DNA of 64,000 nt from Arabidopsis thaliana (GCF_000001735.4 NC_003070.9:23421971-23485970), one strand, 5' to 3'. Shown: positions 12,703 to 25,384, counted from the stretch's first letter. Notes: generated from the letters alone by a model not told the origin. Numbers and translations are program-made.

Positions 12703-14032
12703 GAGCATCTCCAATAGTGAGAGCCCTCTATTGGGTTCTCACCATTTTTTTAAGAATAAAATTTTGAATTTGAAGAGATGAGAACTTATGTGTTTTTTTT
12801 TTAATTTTGTAAAGTCCAATGGTAATCTCTCTTTGTGGAGTTCTCAGGGAAAAAAATTCTATTGATTTTGAAATTGAAATGTTGAAATGTTTGATGTTGA
12901 AATTGTTGTAATAGTGTGAAAAATTCTGTTGATTTTGTTGTTAAACAACCAATTAGTGTAATAAAATCATGATATGGTCGGTCTCTAGGGAGAGATTAGT
13001 TGTCATCTTTGCATCTGATAATATCTGAGTTGAAATAATTTCCTCTGCCTCACAAAGAACTACCTCAAGATTTTAAACTTTGTTAAGATATGGCTGAAAC
13101 ATTGCAGAAAACAAACTGGAATATTGATACATGAATTCAAAGTCTCAAATTGAAAACCTGCAACTACTCAAAGTCTCAAATCATTGATAAGAAAAAACTG
13201 TAACTCATTAAACACTTGCAACTCATGAAACCTACAACTCAACCTCCATCTTCACTATCTTTCAGTTATTGGAAAGAAGGTAGTGCTGCTTCGTATTCTT
13301 AAACCAAACCTTGCAGAATCCTGCAATTTCTCAAACCAAAACATGCAAATTAGTTCACCAAAACCTGCAATCTATAACTCAAAAAATTAAAAGCTGCAAT
13401 TTTTCAAACCAAACCTGCAACTTCTTCACACAAAGATAACCTGAAAACGAATAAGGCAAAGAACCATAAGTATTTGAGATGAAAGTCTATGTGAAACTCT
13501 TCGACACTTCTGTAGCTGCAGTATTAAACAACAGAAGCATAGATTTTTATCACACTAATGACTAAACCATATAAAAACAAGCTAATCACTCCTTAATCGC
13601 AGTCTATAACTAAAAAAAGCACAGCTTTATTACACAAATCCCTTAGATAGAAGCTGACCTTTACATCTAGAGCATTAACATCGAGATGATCTGCGATTAA
13701 GAATCGGAACCGAGAAGATTAGTATACCAGATCCAAGAACTCGATTCACCTGAAAACCAGAGAGTTTCCAAGCAATGTAAGTCAAAACATCGACATGATT
13801 AGAAACAATGATCAAGATAGAATCAGGAGAAGCTTTCACGCTTTTTTTTTGCTTTTTTTGTTAAAAACAATTGACCAATGATAAGGCACCACGTCATCGT
13901 CTCTCATCTCTCTCAAAAACTCTCTCAAGAGAGACAGCTATCTCTCTTTTAATCCATTTTGATTTATTTTTCAACTCTTTTTTCAAGAGAACCAACAATG
14001 AGAACTCCATTTTGCATCCATTGGAGATGCTC
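12703..14032. mobile_element. PIF/Harbinger-like non-autonomous transposon
   Basis: The two ends both start GAGCATCTCCAAT(A/G)G when read inward (12703 onward and 14032 backward), and each is flanked outside by TTA (12700-12702 and 14033-14035). A 3 bp TTA duplication with these ends is characteristic of PIF/Harbinger elements. The interior of 1.33 kb carries many short copies of a ctgcaa-type word around 13080-13440 and no transposase. The insertion splits sequence homologous to the upstream region of copy C (gaaagtgattttag on the left, ttttggccttatacttttag on the right), so it landed in the promoter side of copy B. Confidence 0.78.
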
Positions 14033-14699
14033 TTAACTACCTTCTTCTGGAACTCTCTTATAATAATATCCAAATTTATTTTCCTCAAGTCGCTGTTATT
14101 TATCCTTTCTTTGTCTTTTGGCCTTATACTTTTAGTTTCGTCAACTACCACCCTGTCGATTGTCGAAAGCTCTCTCTTCTCAAATCTTTCTTTTTATAAA
14201 ATAACAACGTTAGTAAAAAAAAAAAGTGCATTGGATAAAATTATGATACGAAAAAGTATCTTTCATTGCTAGTGAAATACTACAACTTTAATGTCTTGTA
14301 TTGCGACAAATAGAAAATATCCTCTAGTTGATGTATTTTATCTTTTATTATTCCTCTATAAAAAAGTTTGTAATTTTTTTTTACTTTTCGGAGTAAGAGA
14401 TAAAACCCATGCTTGTGTTTGGATTTAGCCCAATTACATTTTAACCAAGTAAAAGCCCCATAGCAAAAAGAATGAAGTCTTTAGAATTGCGTCATTAGAG
14501 AAAGACATAAAGTGAAAACTGAAAACTTGTTTCCATGTAGAATAATGAGCGTATGATCAATCAGATATCCATGGGTGAAATCACGGCTTACAGTAAATTT
14601 GTAAAAAAAAAAAAAAAAAAAGTTACTTGATTTTCAAACCATGTGTTTTTGAATCAATTTTACCAAATTAGATTCTAAATTTGCGTTGAATCTGAATAT

Positions 14700-15420
14700 A
14701 AGTACTCAGGATCTTCAGGTGTACATAGCAAATATGCATCTTGGACTCACGAAGTCCAGCCTGAAATAACAAATCGAAATAACAAGCACTGTGTATTTAC
14801 AATCCCTAGATTTTAGAGAAACTAAATTGCATTCAGAACTTCGAATGTTTCCCCCATCCCTGCGTTGAAGAAGAGATGAAAAAAAGACTTAATTGCTAAT
14901 GATTTTAGTTACGTTTCCCTTCTTTATTTTTCGTTTTTTTGGCCTCATACTTTTAGTTTCATACAAGCACACAATCGAAAACTCTTTTCTGAAAATGATC
15001 TTATTCAAAATAACAACGTTAGTTAAAAGTGCTTTAAATTAATACTCGAAAAACTAGCATACGACAAAAAAAAAAAAAGTATATGAATTTGAAGTACAGT
15101 TTTTGAGCTAGCTAGATATACGTACTACAATGAAAACATGTCGAATTTCGATAATTACAATAACAATAGTAAGTAGTAATCGATTATTGGTCTAAAAATT
15201 CTGACACTTTTTCTATTTTCTCCACACATTCATCTCCGAAACAAGTCTGCTCGATGATGTTCACTGTCAGCCGATTTCTCCTCCAGTTGTCGCCACGGTC
15301 TTCTCCAACACATTATGGTTAGTTTAATACGAGAGAATTTGATCGCTATGCATAACCAATGAAATACGGCATTCTCTTATTGCTATGTTCAAACGTCTTA
15401 GCTTCCATCATAAAGAAATT
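14700..15420 (-). pseudogene. Truncated duplicate of cystatin-like copy C (5' end and upstream region)
   Basis: Positions 14703-14762 match the first part of exon 2 of copy C, and a start-like ATG at 14857 with six codons (MGETFE) matches its exon 1, but the donor site has lost a base and everything after the first ~20 codons is missing. Upstream similarity to copy C's promoter continues through 14900-15030 (fcttttagtttc and ataacaacgttagt words) and reappears at about 15354-15410, matching 17094-17135. It is the remnant of a tandem duplication of copy C's 5' half. No product is expected. Confidence 0.7.
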
Positions 15421-15718
15421 GTCAAGTTTTATGAAGTTAAAATATTTTCTCTATAAAGTTTGTAATTCTTTCAACCTTCTGTTTACTGGTTTTGAAACTT
15501 TAAATTTAAAAATCCTATACGATAAAAAATTTCAATTGTATGATAACAATTTTTTAAGTTGTTAATGATAGTGCTAAGCAAAACAACTATCTTAAGCTTG
15601 TTAACGATATATAGGGCTAAGTAAATTTGGGTTTAGAAAACTGATGACCACCGGTCCTGAGCACTATACAAAAGAAACCTTTGAATGGGTATTTCAATCC
15701 AAGATTCCAACGTCAACG

Positions 15719-16707
15719 TCAACCTTTGACATCTTCCTCGGCAGTTTCATGAGAGTCAACTGGCAAATCAATCAAAAATAAAACAAATGTCAACAACCAG
15801 AGATAATAACCACTTTTACAAGCTATATACATCTTTAAACAAGAGAAAGAGGCAACTATATATACTCCACAATGCATCACTTATGCTTTTGCTATGAACC
15901 CAAGTATCCAAAACAATAACTTTTTTGTACCTTCTGGATTCGGTTTCGGCCTACAAAAGACGAATTCAGTGGGGTAATGTGTAGTGTAACGGATCCTAGC
16001 TTGGAAGGTTTTTTCCTGGTCATCAGATGGATCAAACACTTGAAACGTGATGAGAAACATATATCCACAAGATCCGTGAAAATTGGCTTTGACAACCTCG
16101 TGAAATTCATATTTGTTCGTACCCTGTTTCAAACAAGGAATCATTCAGCTCAGTTGAGTTGCTGTGTACAAAAAAGAACATTAGGAACGTAAATGGATTA
16201 TTATTTTCTTACACATTCGTCATTGTAACGCTTAAGAGATTCTTGAGAAAACCTCTTCATGAAATCCCCGTTGGTTTCTTCTGATTCATCATCAAGGAAA
16301 TCGAAATCATCGGGGTCAACAAGATGGTAGTTGAACAGACATCGGAACAACGAGAAATCAATATCGAACCCCTAATTCACACAGAACCTACAATACTTCA
16401 TTATGACAACAACTTTGAAACAAAAACAAAAACCATACTCTCAAAAACCTCGCTCTTCGTGATTTGTTCGTTCATCATAGCAATTTCTTCATCTACTGTG
16501 TACTGAGGCTCGTCTTTCTCAGTTCGTGTGATATAGTGATGCTTCAAGCACTCAGGATCTTCAGGTGTACATAGCAAATATGCATCTTCGAGCCACGCAT
16601 TCCAGCCTGAGATAACAAATCGAAATCAAGGGATTTTAATTGATTGATCGGGAGTTTTTACAAATCCTAGAGTCTAGAGAAACAAAACCTTCGAATGATT
16701 CACCCAT
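15719..16707 (-). CDS. Cystatin/monellin-fold protein, copy C
   Basis: Five exons on the minus strand: 16707-16689, 16606-16449, 16371-16213, 16123-15931, 15759-15719; 570 bases, 189 residues. Shared landmarks are GWNAWLEDAYLL, GFDIDFSLF, the SQESLKRYN helix, YEFHEVVKAN, YMFLITFQVFDP, FQARIRY and FVFCRPKPNPEG. The intron before GTNKYEF is present, unlike copy B. The last exon, ending SHETAEEDVKG, is the weakest call: reading through the exon 4 donor gives another short tail that ends in AKA, and copy C lacks the final exon seen in copies A and B. Function unknown, as for copy A. Its 5' half and upstream region have been duplicated to 14700-15420. Confidence 0.72.
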
Positions 16708-17557
16708 GCCTCCCTCTTCACGTATCAAAGATCGCACTTTGCGTTGAAGAAGAGATGACGAAACCCTAACTTTTTTCTGTTCGTTTTGTTGAAAGTGATT
16801 TTAGTTGCGTTCCCTTCTTTATCTTTCTATTTACTCAAGTCTCTTTTTTTTTTTTTTTTTTTTAATGATTCTTTGACCTCATAGTTTTAATTTCGTACAA
16901 CTACTACCAAATCGAAAACTTTATTCTGAAAAAATCTTATTCAAATAACAACGTTAGTAAAAAGTGCAATTGATACTTCAAAAACTAGAATACGATATAT
17001 GAGCTAGTGTCATATATTAGACTATGATTTTGAAATGTATATGATATATGAGCTAGTGTCATATGAGAATTTGAAAGTTATGCATATATAACCAATGAAA
17101 TACAAAATTGTCTTTATTGCTATGTCTTAGAAAGTGGGAGATAATGTTGTTGGAGTAATCCTTAAGAAGCCTGAAAATGAAGTAATCCTATTCCTAACTG
17201 AATTATTTTAACTATTGAAATAAATTTCAAGTTTGCTTTGGGTAAAATACTTAGCCAACTTTTATTGATTTTTTCATTAAACTTTAAGTATACACCATTT
17301 GTTTCATATTATTGTATGTTTTAGCCATTTTATTTTTGATTCACAATATAAGATGTTTTGAAGAAAAATATCAAGTTGCTATGCAAAAATTAAATTTAAG
17401 AACTTTAGTGACTATTTATATTCTGCAGTAAACTTTTTCATTGGCCAAATTTTCTTTAACTAAATATTAAATAATGTTTTTAATATAGAAAATATAAAAA
17501 CAAAACTAGAAATTAGGGTTCTTCAACACAAGGCAAGAACTTGATCCGTGAGGAGCG
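16708..17557. other. Head-to-head promoter region of copies C and D
   Basis: 850 bases between two divergent starts. It carries the upstream block shared with 14900-15420, a poly-T run at about 16843-16862, and an imperfect tandem repeat in which a 22-base word starting gatatatgagc occurs at 16994-17015 and 17043-17064. The gene D leader starts near 17510 (ttagggttcttcaacac). Confidence 0.5.
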
Positions 17558-18680
17558 ATGGGGGAGGTTCATATAGACGGTGCGAATCCAATTTTGCTTT
17601 AGGGTTTGGTGTATATAGTCAATTTTGTGTATAGCCCTGACTCGGATAAGCTTGTCTCAGGTAGGTCTCCAATGCCGGGACGTGTGTATCTGTGTTACGA
17701 GGTTGGTTCGTTTCCTGTGAATTTGATTCCTCCGCATATACGATGGGACGAGAAGAAAGAGCCTATGTACACGAGACATGAAGAGTGTGTTATGATGAGA
17801 AGACAAGTGAAGAAGAGCAAGGTTCTTCTTCTCCTTGTTGTTCTTGTTCTTGTTCTTTTTCAATTCATCACTTCATTTTTGATGTTGATTTTTGTCGATT
17901 CTCTGTGTTATATAATTTAGGGTTTTGACATCGATTTCACACAGTTTCGCTCTGTGTTCAATTACCGCCCTGTTGATTTAGACGATTTAGACTATAAAGA
18001 GTATTCTTTGGCAACAGAAACCACTACGGAGTTACTCAAGAGGCTGTCTCAAAACTCCCTTAAGAACTACAATTCAGAATTGGTCTGCTTTCAAATTCTC
18101 TTTGTTGTTGTTTTGATCAATTTTAGTTTTACCTGCTGATGAAATTGTTTTTTTTTTGTTGTGAAAACAGTTTACAGAATATGAATTTCTCAAGGTTGTC
18201 AAAGCCAATACTTACATGTGTACTGGGCCTGGTAGAATGTATTTCATAACCTTTGAGGTTAGAGATCCTTACGATAACCTGCTAAAGCTCTTTCAAACTA
18301 GGGTCCGCCATGATTATGATGTTACGGATGACTACATATTATGCAGACCAAAGCCCTATCAGAAAGGTATTATTGTTGTTCTCTTCTTTCTACATGACGA
18401 ATGTAATCCTTCTATTAGGCCACATTTTTGTTTATGAATCAGCAATTACGGTGTGCATTTGTATAATTCTTTCTCTTTTGGATCATCCTCTGCATATATG
18501 ACTCTCTTTTGTAACGGTAAAATTTGATTGTTTTGTCAGTCAAATGCGTTGGATCTTCCAAGACACATAAAAGGTAAACCCGTCGTTTACTTTTGATTCA
18601 TCTCTTCCTTTATGTTAATATACTCTCGAATCTCTTTTAATCTGTTCTCTTATGTTCATGATTTTTGCAGCTTGGCATAG
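17558..18680 (+). CDS. Cystatin/monellin-fold protein, copy D, with a shifted C-terminal frame
   Basis: Exons 17558-17579, 17661-17821, 17921-18082, 18171-18366, 18540-18573 and 18671-18680 give 585 bases, 194 residues. Landmarks are [12 protein letters not shown] in exon 2 (divergent from other copies), [47 protein letters not shown] and [12 protein letters not shown]. In the last exon the reading reaches a stop after SLA; one frame over, the sequence reads [10 protein letters not shown], matching IGVGASICHKE of copy A. So a one-base change in or near exon 5 appears to have shifted the tail. The core domain is intact and the gene may still make protein. Copy D is head-to-head with copy C. 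Confidence 0.7.
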
Positions 18681-21258
18681 GACCTTATGCGATATCCAAT
18701 GTGGTTTTCTTGGTGAGCAGTGAGCTAAATTAGTGTTCATAGTTTATGGTAGAATTGTTCACTTATACTAGAGTACATGTGGCGCTCTAAGATATCATGT
18801 CTTGGGATACATTCGGACTAAGCTTCACCGATGTTCACCTATACTAATCCGCAAAAGTAATTGTTTCCGTATAATATATAGCCAGCTTTTGGATTGATCA
18901 TAGATTTGTAGCAAAATCCTGTTTTTGTTTCTTATATTCTAGAATGATTTTGAAATTGGTTATTATTCTATGTTTCTTTAACTATGGTCTCTGGAGTGCG
19001 TTGGAGACATGAGGGATGTCAAAACTAGAAATTAACTAAGGGTCAATTAAATATCGATGCCAAAAGAAAAAGAAAAAAAAAACTTTACAAAGGAGTATTT
19101 CACCTTTCTATTTATTTACTACAATATATTATGAAGAGTTTTAAGGAATTCAAAGAGTGATTCATAGGTATGAACAAGTGGTAGATAAAAGATGATGTCA
19201 TAATCTTAGATATCTTTTGGATATAATCATAGTTTAACAATTAGACAAGAGAAATTCAACTTCCATAAGAGGTCTTCTTCAACAATATAATTAACATGTG
19301 CTCACTATTTGTTTCGGATAAATAATGCATTTAAATTTTCATACAGAATTTTCCAAATATATTTAATTTATAATGGTCTACGGTAGATGATTTCCGATGT
19401 TTTTTTTTTTTTTTAAATTGACAACGTCTGATTCCAATTCACGAAAAACGCATTGCACCAAAAAAAAAAATTCTCCAAATTATCAAGGCATTAATTGGTT
19501 AGAGAACATAAAACAGAAAATTGATTGATGTCCAAGATGATAGGTATTTAGGTGATTACTAATTGTAATCTGGCATTCTTGATGAAGACAACACGTTTTG
19601 CATTTTTTTTCTGATAAAAAGTCTTCAAATTAAAATGCCAGGTTACAAGACCACAACCTTTTGGTTGGATTGGGTCATGTGGTTTAGAGAGCGAAGAGAT
19701 TAGTGTTACAGCTAATCGAGAAACTGAATAACAACATAAGGATGAGAAGATGAAGTAAAGAGGGGGAGTGCATGTGCATTCTAAATTACTAGAAAACACT
19801 AATTGAGTAATTGTAATGACCACGGGTCCACGGCCTTCTCGACCACCAACACGTTTTGCATTCTTGAATGACCGTGCTTTCAAAATTTGCGTGTACGTAG
19901 CATGTGAACATAGAGGGTTACAAACTTGCATCACTTTTTAAAAAATCATCATGTGATAGCATAAGATGACAAAAGAGAAACGATGTAACAAACAATATTG
20001 TTTTTGGTTATCCAGTGGAGATGATTATACTAATATATTCTGCAGAATCACTCTATTTTTGGACACCTTTTAGCCAATATTAGAACAATATCTATTGGAA
20101 CCCACCCAACGACACGTCTTCACGAATTTCTCAACAAAAAAAAATACTTATACCAAAAGCTAATTTTGTTGAGTGTGATTTTCAAAAGTAAAATGGTTGA
20201 AAATTCAAGACACTTCTTTTCATGAATTAATAATGCATATACAAACTCCATGTGATTTCAGTCCGTTTGGTTTTTCCATTTTTTTCTCATTTTTCGTAAA
20301 TAGAAATAACCTCTAAGTATTCTATCGTGTAAGAAAATAATTTAAGTCTAGAGAAACACCTAACCTTTAAATTAAAAATCATTAATTTTATAGAATAATT
20401 TCTTTTTTTTGGCAACGTTAAGCGCCTTAATAACTAGGCTTAAATTAAATCCTTTTTTCAAAAGATGTGATATAAGAAATTATCAATAGTAATTTGGTTT
20501 GGTGTTGGGGGAGTGAGTGCCCGTTGTAGTTTTGATCAGTCTGGCGTTTGCTTCCGGTTTGGTGCTGTTTGTGCTAGAGTTTCTAATTGGTTCGTGCTTC
20601 TAGTGATCTAGCAGTCTCTTCTAAACACTTGTCTTTGGCTCAAACTCGGTTTCTATTGATTCAAGTGATCGTCGGTCTGGTTTGCTTCTTTACTTTTTTC
20701 AGTTCTTAGGATTCATTATCCCATCCTCCGTTGTTTGCTTGATCTTTTTTTTTTTTTTTTTTTTTTTGTTTTGCAATTCTTAATTGTTATGGTTTTTTGT
20801 GCTATGAATTTTATTAAGTGTTTTCGGTAGATTCTGCTTTAGTTTTCGAGAATTTCTTTGTTTTTTATAGGTTTAATATTTTAAAAATATATTTCACCTA
20901 TATATTTTATCATTAGTTTATATAATGAAAAAATTAGTGGAAAAAAGAATTATCAATATAAATTTGTATGAATATGAAAAATAAATCTCTTAATGAATCG
21001 AAAAAAATACCAAATATATTAATTAAATATCAGCTAAAAAAAGAGTTTCATAAATATTTTTAAAAATAAGAAATGCTTCAAAACTTCAATTAGTAGCCTC
21101 TTAATGCTGGTGTGAACCCTAGAAGTACGAAAAGCCTTTTTCTTTGTTTCTCTTCGCAAAATTCAGAATCAAATAGAGACTAGTTTTACGATCACAGAGT
21201 TTCTAGGGTTGATCTCCATCTTCATCGATTTCGTATAGCTAAATATTCTAACCTAGTC
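18681..21258. other. Intergenic region between copy D and SPT6
   Basis: 2.6 kb, AT-rich, with poly-A/T runs near 19400, 19450 and a T run at about 20744-20767. A less AT-rich patch at 20500-20740 is unexplained. The word aacacgttttgcatt occurs twice (about 19590 and 19849). The SPT6 leader is near 21110-21258. No gene is supported. Confidence 0.45.
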
Positions 21259-24200
21259 ATGAATAGGATCGACGAAGGTACATAAAAAGCTCTGCTTTCA
21301 AAAGCCCTAAATTCTCTGTTATTATTATTTTTCTAACGATTCGACTCTGTTTTTGAGACAGAGCCCCAGATTCATGAAGATCCAGTGGAGAACCGTGAGG
21401 AAGATGATGAAGACGAAGATGATCAGTATGAGTTTGACGATGGGTTTTTAGTGAATGGTTCTGATGATGGAGAAGAAGAAGAAGAACAGAGACATTGTAG
21501 TGAGAAAAAGAGTAGAAGTCGAAGGAAGAAAGACGAATCCTTTACTCTTCACGAAGATGATTATCTACTTCTTAAAGATAACAACGACACTTTCCAAAGA
21601 AACAAGTATAAACGTTTGAAGAAATCTTCAGAGGAAGAGGATAAGATCAATAATGATGATGATGATGATGATTTGAGTCACTTCATTGTAGATGAAGATG
21701 ATCATGGTGCTCAAGGAATGAGGAGGAAGAAAATGAAATATAAGCAAGGAACTGATTCGAACGCTTTACGATACGCTAATGATGTATTTGGTGATCCTGA
21801 AGAATTGTTGAAACTTCGGAAAAAGGATTTGAAGTATAACGAAAAGATCGAAAGAAAGTTAGAAGATGAGTTTGAACCAATGGTTCTCTCTGAGAAGTAT
21901 ATGACGGAGAAAGATGATGAAATTAGGAAGCTTGATGTTCCTGAGAGAATGCAGATATTTGAAGAAGCCATTGGAATTGTTTCCCTAGATGACATGAGCA
22001 TTCAAGAAGAGAGCAACTGGATTTATGCTCGATTGCTTCAAGAACAAGGGCAGGGTTGTTTGATTAATAAGGATGACATTGTGAAGTTTTTAGAGATGTT
22101 TCATGTGCAGAAGTTAGAGATACCGTTTATAGCTATGTATCGGAAGGAGCAGTGTCGGAGTTTATTGGACAGTTCTGATGATGATCATGATGGTAGTGAT
22201 TTCAATCTTGACAAGAAGCTTGAGACCAAGTGGCATAAAGTCTTGTGGATGATTCAAGATTTGGATAGAAAGTGGGTTCTTCTGCGGAAAAGGAAAACCG
22301 CGTTGTTTGGTTACTATACCAAACGTTTTGAAGAAGAAACCTGCATGTCTGATCTGAATAAGAGTCTTTTTGAATCTGTTATTAAGTCTCTTCAAGCGGC
22401 GGAGACAGAGAGAGAAGTTGATGATGTAGACTCAAAGTTCAACTTGCATTTTCCTCATTGTGAGATCGATGAAGGACAGTACAAGAGGCCGAATAGGAAA
22501 TCGCAATATAGCATCTGCAGCAAATTTGGGATTAAGGAATTTGCAAACAAGTTTGGTTATAGCGCTGAGCAATTGGGACTAGCGTTGTCTCTTGAGAAAG
22601 TTTTTGTTGATGAGCTTGAAGATGCAAAGAAAACACCAGAGGAGATGGCATTGAACTATGAGTGTGCAATGTTTGGAGATTCTCAAGCTGTTCTTAAAGG
22701 TGCAAGGCATATGGCTGCGGTTGAGATAAGCTGCGAGCCATCGATTAGAAAGTATGTTCGTGGAATTTTTATGGAGAATGCAGTAGTCTCAACGAGTCCA
22801 ACACCAGATGGGAATGTGGTTATAGATTCCTTCCATCGGTTTTCTGCGGTTAAGTGGTTAAGCGAGAAGCCATTGAGAAAGTTTGATGGTGTACAATGGC
22901 TTCTCATTCAGAAAGCAGAAGAGGAGAAGCTTCTTCAAGTAACTTTCAAGCTGCCTGAGAATCAGATGAATAGGATAATTAGTGAATGCAGTGAACACTA
23001 TCTAAGTGTTGGTGTTAGTAAGTATGCTCAACTCTGGAACGAGCAGAGGAAATTGATACTGGAGGATGCGGTTCATGGTTTTGTTTTGCCGTCAATGGAG
23101 AAAGAAGCAAGATCCTTGCTAACTAGCAGAGCGAAGACTCAGTTGCTTTCAGAGTATGGACAGGTTTTATGGAACAAAGTGTCTTCAGGGCCATATCGAA
23201 GGAATAATAATACCTCGGAGGAGGAAGCTGCACCGAGGGTCCTAGCTTGTTGTTGGGGACCTGGAAATCCAGAAACTACATTTGTGATGCTTGATTCATC
23301 AGGAGAGCTGGTTGATGTGCTTTACTCAGGTTCCATTGGATTGCGGTCTCGGGATGTAAATGACCAGAAACGTAAAAAAATGGATCAAGATCGTTTTCTA
23401 AAGTTTATAAGAGACCATCAACCAGATGTTTTGGCTTTAGCAGCTGTTAATTTGAGTTGTGTACGCCTGAAGGATGAGATTTATGAGGCTATATTCCAAA
23501 TGGTGGAAGAGCTGCCGTTGAATTATGTAGATGATAGGATTTATGATTTTCCATTGGTTTATGCGGATGAATCTCTTCCTAGGCTATACGAAAATTCTAG
23601 AATCTCAAGTGAACAACTACCTCAACAAGCAGGAATTGTGAAACGCGCAGTTTCTCTTGGACGTTATCTCCAGAATCCATTAGCAATGATCTCAACTTTA
23701 TGCGGTCCAGGTAGAGATATTCTGTCTTGGAAGCTTCATTCTTTTCAAGATTTTCTTGATCCAGATGAGAAGTATGAGATGGTTGAACAAGTTATGGTTG
23801 ACATAACGAATCAAGTTGGAATCGACATTAATCTGGCTGCGAGCCATGAATGGCTTTTTTCTCCTTTACAGTTTGTTTCAGGTCTTGGTCCTAGGAAAGC
23901 TGCATCTTTGCAGAAGTCTCTTGTTAGAGCTGGTTCGATATTTGTCCGCAAGGAACTGATAAATCATGGGATTGGTAAAAAGGTATTCGTAAATGCAGCT
24001 GGTTTCTTACGGATTCGTAGGAGCGGGTTGGCTTGTAGTAGCAGCCAATTTATTGATCTGTTGGATGACACTAGAATACATCCCGAATCATACGGTCTTG
24101 CGCAAGAATTGGCGAAAGATGTTTATGCTCATGATACTGTAAGAGGTGATGAGGATGATGCAATAGAGATGGCGATAGAGCATGTGAGAGATGAGCCAGC

Positions 24201-25384
24201 TTCTTTGAGGAAAATCGTTCTTGATGAGTACTTGAGAAGCAAGAACCAAGAGAATAAGAAGGAAACTTATAGTCTGATCATGAGAGAATTAAGCTGTGGA
24301 TTTCAGGATTGGCGGAGTCTGTTTAAAGAGGTTGATTCAGATGAGGAGTTTTATATGATTTCAGGTGAAACCAAAGAAACTATTGGTGAAGGGAGGATTG
24401 TGCAGGCCACTGTTAAGAAAGTGACAAGTGGTAAAGCCAAATGTGTATTAGATTGTGGATTACCTGGGATTCTCTTGAAGGAAGATTACTCAGATGATGG
24501 TAGAGATATCGTTGATTTGTCTAACAAACTGTGTGAAGGCGATATCGTTACTTGCAAGGTCAAATCGATTCTAAAGCAAAGGTATCATGTGTTACTTGTC
24601 TGCAAAGAAAGCGAAATGAGAAAGCACAGGAATCTCGGGGATGTCGATGATTATTACCACGAGGAGAAACGAAATAGTGTCCTGATAGAGAAAGAGAAAG
24701 TTCCTAAAGAAAAGAAGCAGTTTAAGTCTCGGATGATTGTTCATCCTCGGTTTCAGAACATCACTGCCGAGCAAGCAACAGTGTATTTGTCTGATAAGAA
24801 TATTGGAGAAAGCATTGTTCGTCCAAGCTCACGAGGACTGAATCATTTGACTTTGATGATCAAGATTTCTGATAATGTGTATGCTAACAAGGAGATAATC
24901 GAAGGTGAGAAGGAGAACAAAGATATAGTGAGCTTACAACGTATTGGGAAAACACTGAAAATTGGGAATGAAACCTTCGAGGATCTAGATGAGGTTCGTC
25001 TTTATATTCTTACAAAATTTCAGTTTTGGTACAAGTGAAAATACTTATGCGTTTTCAATATTTCAGGTAATGGATCGGTATGTTGATCCTTTGGTAACTC
25101 ATCTTATGACAATGCTAAACCACCGGAAATTTCGGACTGGGACAAAATCGGAAATAGATGATCTTCTTCGGGTTGAGAAGGGTGTGAATCCGAAAATGGT
25201 AGTTTACAGTTTTGGTGTTTCTCATGAACATCCAGGGAGCTTTATATTGTCTTACATACGATCCGCAAATCCGCACCACGAGTACATCGGTCTATACCCT
25301 AAGGGATTCAAGTTCAGGAAAAGAATGTTTGGGGATCTTGATAAACTGGCTGCTTATTTCAAGAGACATATCGATAATCAATGA
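21259..25384 (+). CDS. SPT6: SPT6-type transcription elongation factor / histone chaperone, short form
   Basis: Nuclear factor that travels with RNA polymerase II and handles nucleosomes during elongation. Three coding exons: 21259-21277 (19 bases, MNRIDE), 21362-24993, 25067-25384; 3969 bases, 1322 residues. Order of parts: a very acidic N-terminus (about 15-110), central helical region, YqgF-like domain (about 630-770), helix-hairpin-helix (about 840-890, FVSGLGPRKAASLQ), S1 RNA-binding domain (about 1017-1090, GRIVQATVKKV...GILLKEDY) and a tandem SH2 region (about 1135-1322, IVRPSSRGLNHLTL, GSFILSYIRS, RKRMFGDLDKL). It stops right after the SH2 region. The second A. thaliana gene, SPT6L, has a long C-terminal tail with WG/GW repeats that this protein lacks. 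No frameshift is seen across 3.6 kb of exon 2, so it is under constraint. Confidence 0.93.

Larger units (their letters stand above)
12631..15718. other. Intergenic region between cystatin-like copies B and C
   Basis: 3.1 kb with a Harbinger-like element (12703-14032), a block of former promoter sequence of copy B displaced to its far side (about 14033-14230), and a truncated duplicate of copy C's 5' half (14700-15420), each listed separately. The rest (14280-14700, 15420-15718) is AT-rich with a poly-A run near 14600-14620, and nothing else is recognised. Confidence 0.5.

Noticed and set aside
13871-14272. A 133-residue reading frame at the right end of the Harbinger-like element
   Set aside because: It crosses the element boundary and its terminal repeat; no transposase similarity.
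19548-19934. A 128-residue minus-strand reading frame
   Set aside because: No recognisable domain, no splice or leader context, low-complexity residues, and it spans a duplicated word. Likely chance.
20500-20770. GC-richer patch ending in a T run, considered as a retroposon
   Set aside because: The T run is on the wrong side for the orientation, and no target duplication was found.
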